Shown in pieces: positions 1-5,360 of a stretch of 5,483 bases of DNA (positions are counted from its first letter, which is position 1; each line of letters opens with the position of its first letter). Origin of the DNA: DASVLX01 sp035552275 (GTDB taxonomy: Bacteria > Actinomycetota > Actinomycetes > Mycobacteriales > Pseudonocardiaceae); NCBI GenBank assembly GCA_035552275.1, contig DASZLR010000250.1:1-5483 (forward strand). The letters run 5' to 3'. The translations under genes were made by a program, and so were the position numbers. Below the pieces are notes generated by a model. That model ran no database searches and was not told where the DNA came from. It saw only the letters and a list, made by a program, of their open reading frames with translations.

Positions 1-94
1 CGATGTTGAAGCCGCGCCGGGAGAACAGGCCGGCGACCCTGGCCAGCACGCCCGGCTTGTTCTCGACCAACACGCTCAGTGTGTGCCTGCTCAT
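1..94 (-). CDS. ilvN: Acetohydroxyacid synthase small (regulatory) subunit, N-terminal fragment
   Basis: Only the first 31 codons lie in the window; the gene continues past its left edge. The visible protein begins MSRHTLSVLVENKPGVLARV and goes on AGLFSRRGFNI. This is the opening beta strand and helix of the ACT domain of IlvN, with the typical 'LVENKPGVLARV..LFSRRGFNI' signature. In the family this domain binds valine, gives feedback inhibition and raises the activity of the catalytic subunit. The ATG lies only 3 bases beyond the ilvB stop codon, so the two are almost certainly co-transcribed and translationally coupled. A good Shine-Dalgarno sequence (GAGGAA, 101-106) sits inside the last codons of ilvB, 6 bases from the ATG. 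The identification is firm; the valine-binding residues further along cannot be judged. Confidence 0.95.
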   Translation of the reverse strand, partial: MSRHTLSVLVENKPGVLARVAGLFSRRGFNI

Positions 95-97
95 CGC

Positions 98-1933
98 TCA
101 TTCCTCGTCGAAGAGGGGCCGGATGCCCCGGGCGGCCATGATCTCGTCGTTGCCGGTGCCGGCCGCGACCATCGGCCACACCTGGGCGTCCGCGCCGACC
201 ACGAAGTCGATGACGACCGGACGGTCGTTGATCTCCATGGCCTTGCGGATCGTGTCGTCCACGTCGTCCCGCGACTCGCAGCGCAGCCCGACGCAGCCCA
301 GCGCCTCGGCGAGCAGCTTGAAGTCCGGGATGCGGTGTTTGTGGGTGCCGAGGTCGGTGTGCGAGTAGCGGCTGTCGTAGAACAGGTTCTGCCACTGCCG
401 GACCATGCCCAGGTTGCCGTTGTTCATCACCGCGACCTTGATCGGCGCGCCCTCGATCGCGCAGGTCGCCAGCTCCTGGTTGGTCATCTGGAAGCAGCCG
501 TCGCCGTCGATGGCCCACACCTGCTTGTCCGGCGCGCCGAACTTGGCGCCCATCGCCGCCGGCACCGCGTAGCCCATGGTGCCCAGGCCGCCGGAGTTGA
601 TGAACGACCGGGGCCGCTGGTAGCCGACGAACTGCGCGGCCCACATCTGGTGTTGGCCGACGCCGGCGGTGTAGACGCCCTCGGGGCCGACGAGCTCGCC
701 GATCCGCTCGATCACGTACTGCGGCGACAGTGAGCCGTCGTCGGGCCACTCGTAGCCCAGCGGGAACGTCTTGCGCCATTCTTCGAGCTGGTCCCACCAC
801 GGCCGCAGGTCGGCCGGCGGGGTGGCGTCGCGTTCGGCCCGCACCGCCGGGATCAGCTCGGTCAGGATCTCCCGGGCGTCGCCGACGATCGGCACGTCGG
901 CGTGCCGGTTCTTGGAGATCTCCGCCGGGTCGATGTCGGCGTGCACGATGGCCGCGTCCGGCGCGAACGTGGCGAGCTGCCCGGTCACCCGGTCATCGAA
1001 CCGGGCGCCCAGGGTGATCAGCAGGTCGGACCGCTGCATCGCGGCGACCGCGGCCACCGAGCCGTGCATGCCGGGCATGCCCAGGTGCAGCTCGTGCGAG
1101 TCAGGGAAGGCCCCGCGCGCCATCAGCGTGGTGACCACCGGGATGCCGGTCAGCTCGGCCAGCTCGCGCAACTCGGCCGAGGCATCGGCCTTGATCACGC
1201 CGCCGCCCACGTACAGCACCGGCCGACGGGCGGTGTTGATCAGCCGGGCGGCCTCGCGGACCTGCTTGCCGTGCGGTCGGGTGGTCGGCCGGTAGCCGGG
1301 CAGCTTGACCTCCGGCGGCCAGACGAACGAGGTCTCCGCCTGCTGGACGTCCTTGGGGATGTCCACCAGCACCGGGCCGGGGCGGCCGGTGGCGGCGATG
1401 TGGAACGCGGCCGCGATGGTCGCCGGGATCTCGGCCGGGTCGTTGACCAGGAAGTTGTGCTTGGTGACCGGCATGGTGATGCCGCAGATGTCGGCTTCCT
1501 GGAAGCCGTCGGTGCCGATCAGCGGCCGGGCCACCTGCCCGGTGATCGCGACCACCGGCACTGAGTCCATGTACGCGTCGGCCAGCGGGGTGACCAGGTT
1601 CGTCGCGCCCGGTCCAGAGGTGGCGATGCAGACGCCGACCTTGCCGGTGACCTGCGCGTACCCGGTCGCCGCGTGCCCCGCGCCCTGCTCGTGCCGGACG
1701 AGAACGTGCCGAACCGCGGTCGAGTCGAGCAGCGCGTCGTAGCTCGGCATGATCGTCCCGCCCGGGATGCCGAACACGACCTCGGCGCCAAGCTCCTCAA
1801 GCGAGCGGACGATCGACTGGGCGCCGGAGCAGCGGGTCGGCGCGCCGGTCGGCGGGGCCGGCTTGGGCCGGGTCGCGGACGGCGGTTGGGGCGCCCCCGG
1901 TGGGGGCGTGGGTCGCGGCGTTGCGGTGGTCAT
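98..1933 (-). CDS. ilvB: Acetohydroxyacid synthase large (catalytic) subunit
   Basis: This 611-residue ThDP enzyme condenses two pyruvates to 2-acetolactate, or pyruvate with 2-ketobutyrate to 2-aceto-2-hydroxybutyrate, the first common step of valine, leucine and isoleucine synthesis. Length is close to mycobacterial IlvB1. Residues 1-34 are a proline/threonine-rich tail. The N-terminal ThDP domain follows (about 36-205), with the PGG turn at 57-59 and catalytic Glu82 in RHEQGAGHA. The central FAD-binding domain is at about 220-360 (RFDDRVTG at 311-318). The C-terminal ThDP domain has the metal motif GDG at 477-479 ending in NN at 504-505. Trp514 in RQWQNLFY matches the conserved herbicide-site tryptophan of plant AHAS. 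The ATG at 1933 has a modest GAGG at 1944-1947, about 10 bases away, and gives the usual N-terminus. Expression is probably set by the upstream attenuator. Thr60, Ala135 and Gly143 occupy positions that are Ala122, Pro197 and Ala205 in plants. Confidence 0.97.
   Translation of the reverse strand: MTTATPRPTPPPGAPQPPSATRPKPAPPTGAPTRCSGAQSIVRSLEELGAEVVFGIPGGTIMPSYDALLDSTAVRHVLVRHEQGAGHAATGYAQVTGKVGVCIATSGPGATNLVTPLADAYMDSVPVVAITGQVARPLIGTDGFQEADICGITMPVTKHNFLVNDPAEIPATIAAAFHIAATGRPGPVLVDIPKDVQQAETSFVWPPEVKLPGYRPTTRPHGKQVREAARLINTARRPVLYVGGGVIKADASAELRELAELTGIPVVTTLMARGAFPDSHELHLGMPGMHGSVAAVAAMQRSDLLITLGARFDDRVTGQLATFAPDAAIVHADIDPAEISKNRHADVPIVGDAREILTELIPAVRAERDATPPADLRPWWDQLEEWRKTFPLGYEWPDDGSLSPQYVIERIGELVGPEGVYTAGVGQHQMWAAQFVGYQRPRSFINSGGLGTMGYAVPAAMGAKFGAPDKQVWAIDGDGCFQMTNQELATCAIEGAPIKVAVMNNGNLGMVRQWQNLFYDSRYSHTDLGTHKHRIPDFKLLAEALGCVGLRCESRDDVDDTIRKAMEINDRPVVIDFVVGADAQVWPMVAAGTGNDEIMAARGIRPLFDEE
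101..106 (-). promoter_or_regulatory. Ribosome binding site of ilvN
   Basis: GAGGAA read on the minus strand, 6 bases before the ilvN ATG, formed by the last Glu-Glu codons of ilvB. It fixes the ilvN start and shows how tightly the two subunit genes are coupled. Confidence 0.75.
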
Positions 1934-1981
1934 GAAGTTCTCGCCTCACGTCTGGCTGGAGATCACGGCGATCTGGGCAAC

Positions 1982-2020
1982 AAAAAACCCCCGCCGACCA
2001 CGTTTGGTCGTACGAGGGGT
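1982..2020 (-). terminator. Rho-independent attenuator terminator before ilvB
   Basis: On the minus strand, an inner stem CGACCA (2010-2005) pairs with TGGTCG (2000-1995) around the loop AACG. An outer stem ACCCC (2020-2016) pairs with GGGGT (1991-1987) across a small internal loop. Six T's follow directly (1987-1982). It ends about 50 bases before the ilvB ATG and after the short leader reading frame, the placement expected of an amino-acid attenuator rather than an end-of-gene terminator. No gene ends here on this strand. Confidence 0.88.
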
Positions 2021-2060
2021 GCGCGTCGACGTGCCCGACTTCGATCAGGCGTCGACGCGC
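2021..2060 (-). promoter_or_regulatory. Leader-RNA hairpin upstream of the attenuator terminator
   Basis: An 11-base arm, GCGCGTCGACG (2060-2050), is perfectly complementary to CGTCGACGCGC (2031-2021). Inside the loop, CCTGA (2049-2045) can also pair with TCGGG (allowing one G-U pair), making a stem of about 16 pairs. The 5' arm is in the last codons of the leader peptide, and the leader stop codon is in the loop. The 3' arm abuts the terminator. GTCGACG (2030-2024) could instead pair with CGT (2014-2012) and CGAC (2010-2007), with A2011 bulged. That would break the terminator stem, so this arm is the likely switching element. The structures are read by eye; no folding energy was computed. 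Confidence 0.75.
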
Positions 2061-2092
2061 CTGCGAAGTACGAGGACGTTGTTGCTGGACAC
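2045..2092 (-). CDS. ilvB leader (attenuator) peptide, 15 codons
   Basis: The reading frame is GTG-started and encodes MSSNNVLVLRRRVDA, stopping at TGA. Residues 6-9 are Val-Leu-Val-Leu, coded GTC CTC GTA CTT. GTA and CTT are unusual choices in so GC-rich a genome, as expected for codons meant to slow ribosomes when charged branched-chain tRNAs are scarce. A ribosome stalled there would cover the 5' arm of the following hairpin (2060-2050), freeing the 3' arm to act as antiterminator. A ribosome reaching the stop codon would approach the 3' arm and allow the terminator. This is the classical mechanism described for branched-chain operons, including ilvBNC of Corynebacterium. No Shine-Dalgarno sequence precedes the GTG. 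The promoter places the transcript start at or within a few bases of it, so translation is probably leaderless. The peptide itself is expected to have no other function. Confidence 0.82.
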   Translation of the reverse strand: MSSNNVLVLRRRVDA

Positions 2093-2099
2093 GAAGCTG

Positions 2100-2129
2100 A
2101 CGGTATAGGGGCCGTGACCGCCACGTCAA
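2100..2129 (-). promoter_or_regulatory. Promoter of the ilvB leader and ilvBN operon
   Basis: TTGACG (2129-2124) is a near-consensus -35 box. Two overlapping -10 readings are possible: TATACC (2107-2102, spacer 16) or TACCGT (2105-2100, spacer 18, fits TANNNT). With the second, the seventh base after the box is followed by the leader GTG at 2092, so the transcript would start on the start codon. The promoter is inferred from sequence only. Confidence 0.68.
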
Positions 2130-2155
2130 ATTGCCCTGACCGTGGCGTCAGTCAC
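2114..2155. repeat. Two TGAC-N6-GTCA sites forming a larger inverted repeat; candidate operator
   Basis: TGAC-CGCCAC-GTCA (2115-2128) and TGAC-CGTGGC-GTCA (2137-2150) are two copies of one palindromic pattern, 22 bp apart (about two helical turns). Their spacers are nearly complementary, so together they also make an inverted repeat: GTGACCGCCACG (2114-2125) against CGTGGCG-TCA-GTCAC (2141-2155). The first copy overlaps the ilvB -35 box and the second lies just upstream. The region is shared with the divergent PH-like gene. The binding protein is unknown. Confidence 0.5.
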
Positions 2156-2225
2156 GCGGTGAACTCTTGTCACCCACGGCAACCCCGGCCGCATTGGCTT
2201 GTTCAGCTGCGTGCACCATCAACAC

Positions 2226-2699
2226 GTGCCCGAGCAGACCGCCTCCCGACCGATCACCCTGCCGCGCAAGCTGGTGTTCCGGATACCGCTGGTGTCTCTA
2301 CTCGGCGTGCTGTTCCTCGCGTTGTGTGAATCGTGGGTGGCGTTCTCCGCGCCGGTGCTGGCCGTGCTGTACCTGATCCCGATCGGCCTGGGCTGGTGGC
2401 TGCTGCGCACCCGGACCACGGTCGACGCGGACAGCATCGTGGTCCGCCGGGCGTTCACCACCCGGACGCTGCCCTGGTCGGGCGTCTCGTCGCTGCGGAT
2501 GCGAGACCGGAAGTGGGTGGCCGCGGTGCTCGCGGACGGCGCCGAGGTGGTGCTGCCCACCGTCCGCACCCGCCATCTATCGGTGCTGGCACTGGTCAGC
2601 GGCCGCATCGATGATCCGCTCGCGGCCGAGAAGCCGGTCCAGGACGTCGCTGCGGCAGACCCTGATAAGCCTTCGGAACAGCCCGACCCGGCGGAGTAA
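2226..2699 (+). CDS. Small membrane protein with bacterial PH-like domain
   Basis: A 157-residue protein if started at the GTG at 2226. Residues about 17-36 and 43-60 are hydrophobic and form a probable two-helix membrane hairpin. A basic turn (RTRTTVDADSIVVRR, from 61) then leads into a beta-rich stretch to about 113 with the pattern 'LPWSGVSSLRMRDRKWV' and 'VLADGAEVVLPTVR'. This is the layout of bacterial PH-like proteins of the bPH_6/DUF2581 kind common in actinobacteria. The last 25 residues are acidic, proline-rich and likely disordered. The molecular role is not known. It is divergent from ilvB and 88 bp ahead of ilvD, so it may share transcripts with ilvD. Starts at 2211 (GTG) or 2199 (TTG) are in frame and cannot be excluded: no start has a clear ribosome site. 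2226 was chosen because it leaves a short polar N-terminus before the first helix. Confidence 0.8.
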   Translation: MPEQTASRPITLPRKLVFRIPLVSLLGVLFLALCESWVAFSAPVLAVLYLIPIGLGWWLLRTRTTVDADSIVVRRAFTTRTLPWSGVSSLRMRDRKWVAAVLADGAEVVLPTVRTRHLSVLALVSGRIDDPLAAEKPVQDVAAADPDKPSEQPDPAE

Positions 2700-2787
2700 C
2701 CTGGGCGACACCCGCCGAACCGGACGCCCATGAGGTGTCGAACCCCCTCGCCTCAGCGCCCATTTTCGTGCCTAGGACTGGACAGCG

Positions 2788-4632
2788 ATGCCTCCTCTTC
2801 GTTCCCGAACCACCACGCATGGCCGCAACGCCGCCGGGGCCAGGGCCCTGTGGCGGGCCACCGGCATGACCGACAGCGACTTCGGCAAGCCGATCGTGGC
2901 GATCGCCAACTCCTACACCCAGTTCGTGCCCGGTCACGTGCACCTCAAGGACATGGGCGAGCTGGTCGCCGAGGCGGTGGCCGAGGCCGGTGGCATCGCC
3001 CGCGAGTTCCACACCATCGCGGTGGACGACGGCATCGCCATGGGCCACAGCGGAATGCTGTACTCGCTGCCGTCCCGGGAGATCATCGCCGACTCGGTCG
3101 AGTACATGGTCAACGCGCACCAGGCCGACGCGCTGGTGTGCATCTCCAACTGCGACAAGATCACCCCCGGAATGCTCAACGCCGCGCTGCGGCTGAACAT
3201 CCCGACGGTGTTCGTCTCCGGCGGGCCGATGGAGGCCGGCAAGGCGGTCGTGGTCGACGGCGTGGCGCACACCCCGACCGACCTGATCACCGCCATCTCG
3301 GCGTCGGCCAGCCCCGGCGTGGACGAGGACGGGCTGAGCATCGTGGAGCGGTCGGCGTGCCCGACCTGCGGCTCGTGCTCCGGGATGTTCACTGCGAACT
3401 CGATGAACTGTCTCACCGAGGCACTGGGGTTGGCGCTGCCGGGCAACGGTTCGACGCTGGCCACCCACGTCGCGCGCAAGGCGCTGTTCCAGGCGGCCGG
3501 GCGAACCGTGGTGGAGTTGTCCCGCCGCTGGTACGAACGCGACGACGAGGCCGCGCTACCCCGCTCGATCGCCAACCACAAGGCGTTCGAGAACGCGATG
3601 GCGCTGGACATGGCGATGGGCGGTTCGACCAACACCGTGCTGCACATCCTGGCCGCGGCCCGCGAGGGCGAGATCGACTTCAGCCAGGACGCCATCGACG
3701 CGATCAGCCGCAAGGTGCCGTGCCTGTCCAAAGTGGCCCCGAACTCGGACTACCACATGGAGGACGTGCACCGGGCCGGCGGCATCCCGGCGATCCTCGG
3801 CGAGCTCGACCGCGCCGGGCTGCTCAACCGGGACGTGCACTCGGTGCACAGCGACGCACTCACCGACTGGCTGTCCACTTGGGATATCCGCGCCGAGTCG
3901 CCGAGCGCGGAGGCCGTCGAGCTGTTCCACGCCGCACCCGGCGGAGTTCGCACCACCAAGGCGTTCTCCACGGCAAACCGTTGGTCCGAACTGGACACCA
4001 ACGCCGAGTCCGGCTGCATCCGCGATTTCGCGCACGCCTACACCGCCGAGGGCGGCCTGATGGTGCTCAAGGGCAATCTCGCTCCGGAGGGCGCGATCAT
4101 CAAGGCGGCCGGGGTGGACGAGAACCTGTGGCGTTTCCAGGGTCCGGCGCGGGTGGTGGAAAGCCAGGAGCAGGCCGTTTCGGCGATCCTGGGCAAGCAG
4201 ATCCAGCCCGGCGACATCGTCGTGATCCGCTACGAGGGGCCGGCCGGCGGTCCGGGGATGCAGGAGATGTTGCACCCCACCGCGTTCCTGAAGGGCGCCG
4301 GCCTCGGCAAGCAGTGCGCGCTGATCACCGACGGCCGGTTCTCCGGCGGCACCTCGGGCCTGTCCATCGGCCACATCTCGCCGGAAGCCGCCGCCGGTGG
4401 CGCGATCGGGCTGGTGGAGGAGGGCGACCAGATCCTCATCGACGTCGGCGCACGGAAGCTGGAACTGCTGGTGGACGAGCAGGTGCTGGCCGAGCGGCGG
4501 GCCAAGATGGACGCCAGCGAGCGGCCGTGGCAGCCGCGCGATCGGCAGCGGCCGATCACCGCCGCGCTGCGCGCCTACGCCCGGATGGCCACCTCGGCGT
4601 CCACCGGCGCCGTCCGCGATGTAGACCGCTGA
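2788..4632 (+). CDS. ilvD: Dihydroxyacid dehydratase
   Basis: This 614-residue enzyme dehydrates 2,3-dihydroxy-isovalerate and 2,3-dihydroxy-3-methylvalerate to the 2-keto acids that become valine/leucine and isoleucine. It follows E. coli IlvD (616 residues) almost end to end, from RSRTTTHGRNAAGARALWRA at the start to ATSASTGAVRD at the end. The iron-sulfur and metal ligands are visible: Asp80-Asp81 in VDDGIAMGH, Asn121-Cys122-Asp123-Lys124 (NCDK), and the ACPTCGSCSGMFTANSMN block with Cys191, Cys194 and Cys197. The C-terminal active-site loop DGRFSGGTSG covers 515-524. At the first cysteine position of the short [2Fe-2S] class it has NSYTQFVPGHV, with no cysteine, so it belongs to the long, E. 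coli-like class, whose E. coli member carries an oxygen-sensitive [4Fe-4S] cluster. The ATG at 2788 gives the conserved N-terminus; a weak AGGA (2774-2777) precedes it. No convincing promoter is seen in the 88-bp gap, so read-through from the PH-like gene is possible. Confidence 0.97.
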   Translation: MPPLRSRTTTHGRNAAGARALWRATGMTDSDFGKPIVAIANSYTQFVPGHVHLKDMGELVAEAVAEAGGIAREFHTIAVDDGIAMGHSGMLYSLPSREIIADSVEYMVNAHQADALVCISNCDKITPGMLNAALRLNIPTVFVSGGPMEAGKAVVVDGVAHTPTDLITAISASASPGVDEDGLSIVERSACPTCGSCSGMFTANSMNCLTEALGLALPGNGSTLATHVARKALFQAAGRTVVELSRRWYERDDEAALPRSIANHKAFENAMALDMAMGGSTNTVLHILAAAREGEIDFSQDAIDAISRKVPCLSKVAPNSDYHMEDVHRAGGIPAILGELDRAGLLNRDVHSVHSDALTDWLSTWDIRAESPSAEAVELFHAAPGGVRTTKAFSTANRWSELDTNAESGCIRDFAHAYTAEGGLMVLKGNLAPEGAIIKAAGVDENLWRFQGPARVVESQEQAVSAILGKQIQPGDIVVIRYEGPAGGPGMQEMLHPTAFLKGAGLGKQCALITDGRFSGGTSGLSIGHISPEAAAGGAIGLVEEGDQILIDVGARKLELLVDEQVLAERRAKMDASERPWQPRDRQRPITAALRAYARMATSASTGAVRDVDR

Positions 4633-4660
4633 CGCCGCACGCCTCGGGCTCAGCGTTTTT
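4627..4660 (+). terminator. Intrinsic terminator of ilvD
   Basis: CGCTGA (4627-4632) pairs with TCAGCG (4650-4655). The stem extends through GCC (4634-4636) with GGC (4647-4649) after a bulged C. Five T's follow (4656-4660). The ilvD stop codon TGA is part of the 5' arm. There is no T tract on the other strand, so it serves ilvD and not the convergent tetR gene. Confidence 0.82.
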
Positions 4661-4690
4661 GGGTCCGGGGCATGGTCGGCGCGTCGAGGT

Positions 4691-5281
4691 TCACCGTGAT
4701 CGGCGTGCCGTTCCGGCGCGGTGGACGAGGATCGACGCGAGCTCGCTGAGGCCGTCGCGGAACAGTGTCGGCAGATCCTGGTGCTCGGGCTCGCCGATCC
4801 AACGGTCGAACGCGATGCGGAACACGCCCATCGCGGTGTCCGCGGCCAGCGTCGCGGCCGGCTCGGGCGTGCCGCGCTCGCGCAGCGCCTCGGCCATCCC
4901 GGTGGCGAATTCGGCGTGTTTGCTCAGGTCTCGCTCGCGCAGCTCGGCGTTGGCCGCGATGAGACCGTGTCGGGTCAGGGCGGCGCCCGGGTGCTGCTGG
5001 ATGACCGCGCAGCGCTGTTCGAGGGCGGCGGCGACGGCATCGATGGGCGCGGTGTCCTCGGGCGCGTCGACAATGGCGGCCATGGCCTCCCGCTGCGCCG
5101 TTTCCAAGGCTTGGAAGAACACTTCGCGCTTGTCGGGGAACAGCCGGAAGAACGATCGCTCGTGCATGCCGGCGCGGGCGGCGATCTGGGCCCCGGTGGT
5201 CTGCTCGAAGCCCTGGGCGACGAACAACTCGACCGCGGCCTTGGCCAGCCGGCCGCGCGGATTCGGCTCCCATCGGCCCAT
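4691..5281 (-). CDS. TetR-family transcriptional regulator
   Basis: A 196-residue protein with the TetR layout. Helix 1 covers about 10-24 (GRLAKAAVELFVAQGFEQTT). The helix-turn-helix covers about 28-48 (GAQIAARAGMHERSFFRLF), followed by the typical FPDKREVFFQAL. The C-terminal ligand-binding and dimer domain (about 60-188) is variable, so the inducer cannot be guessed. It is divergent from an SDR-type oxidoreductase, with twin palindromes between them, so it very probably represses both itself and that gene. The ATG at 5281 is 7 bases after a TAGACT -10 box with no clear ribosome site, pointing to a leaderless message. A GC-rich overlapping frame on the same strand (4650-5273) has no domain pattern and is not coding. 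No terminator is visible for this gene in the 58 bp before ilvD. Confidence 0.93.
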   Translation of the reverse strand: MGRWEPNPRGRLAKAAVELFVAQGFEQTTGAQIAARAGMHERSFFRLFPDKREVFFQALETAQREAMAAIVDAPEDTAPIDAVAAALEQRCAVIQQHPGAALTRHGLIAANAELRERDLSKHAEFATGMAEALRERGTPEPAATLAADTAMGVFRIAFDRWIGEPEHQDLPTLFRDGLSELASILVHRAGTARRSR

Positions 5282-5288
5282 GGTCCCG

Positions 5289-5294
5289 AGTCTA
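5289..5294 (-). promoter_or_regulatory. Predicted -10 box of the tetR gene
   Basis: TAGACT on the minus strand fits TANNNT. Seven bases separate it from the A of the tetR ATG, so transcription would start on the start codon. The -35 region falls inside the 5296-5318 palindrome and has no consensus match, so repressor binding would block it. Confidence 0.5.
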
Positions 5295-5295
5295 G

Positions 5296-5318
5296 GCGAT
5301 AGCAGTGACTGCTATCGC
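5296..5318. promoter_or_regulatory. Operator 1, perfect 23-bp palindrome (putative TetR site)
   Basis: The core is GATAGCAGT-G-ACTGCTATC (5298-5316), extended by GC/GC on the flanks. It lies immediately upstream of the predicted tetR -10 box and upstream of the SDR -10 box. A long odd-length palindrome next to a divergent tetR gene is the classic TetR-family operator form. Confidence 0.88.
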
Positions 5319-5320
5319 GA

Positions 5321-5329
5321 TGCTACGCT
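5321..5329 (+). promoter_or_regulatory. Predicted extended -10 element of the SDR gene
   Basis: TGC-TACGCT, an extended -10 (TG-N-TANNNT), lies between the two palindromes. The start of transcription would fall near 5336, inside operator 2. No good -35 box is seen, as is common with extended -10 promoters. Confidence 0.42.
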
Positions 5330-5349
5330 GATAGCAGTCACTGCTATCA
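5329..5349. promoter_or_regulatory. Operator 2, perfect 21-bp palindrome (putative TetR site)
   Basis: The core is GATAGCAGT-C-ACTGCTATC (5330-5348), with one flanking T/A pair. It is identical to operator 1 except for the central base and the outer flanks. Its centre (5339) is 32 bp from that of operator 1 (5307), about three turns of DNA, so two dimers would sit on the same face. It ends 2 bases before the SDR ribosome site. Confidence 0.88.
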
Positions 5350-5350
5350 C

Positions 5351-5355
5351 GGAGG
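5351..5355 (+). promoter_or_regulatory. Ribosome binding site of the SDR gene
   Basis: GGAGG, 5 bases before the ATG at 5361. It is the strongest Shine-Dalgarno match in the window and fixes this start. Confidence 0.85.
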
Positions 5356-5360
5356 TTGAC

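Noticed and set aside
83..733. Long open frame on the plus strand, antisense to ilvB (also 902-1564 and 1305-1742)
   Set aside because: Antisense to strongly conserved ilvB codons; composition is Arg/Ala/Val/His-rich with no domain pattern, as expected from high GC.
2082..2109. Possible plus-strand promoter for the PH-like gene, TTGCTG-N16-TATAGG
   Set aside because: Only three matches in the -35 box, and the -10 is the reverse face of the ilvB -10 region. Too weak to list, although no better candidate was seen between 2130 and 2225.
1797..2129. 110-codon minus-strand frame running through the ilvB leader into ilvB
   Set aside because: It crosses the promoter, attenuator hairpins and terminator, has no recognisable domain and is out of frame with ilvB. 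The 15-codon leader frame explains the region better.
2697..2702. TAACCT as a -10 box for ilvD, overlapping the stop codon of the PH-like gene
   Set aside because: No supporting -35 box at a normal distance; TANNNT alone is too frequent to call.
2702..2730. Inverted repeat TGGGCG/CGCCCA after the PH-like gene, with TGAGG/CCTCA just downstream (2731-2755)
   Set aside because: Short arms, long loop and no T tract, so not a convincing terminator; likely chance in GC-rich DNA.
2596..3468. 290-codon open frame antisense to ilvD (also 3556-4374)
   Set aside because: Low-complexity composition and complete overlap with an unambiguous ilvD; a GC-driven shadow.
4650..5302. Open frames overlapping tetR in other frames (4650-5273 minus, 4721-5302 plus)
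   Set aside because: Arg/Pro- or Gly-rich with no family signature, while the 4691-5281 frame has a clear TetR helix-turn-helix.
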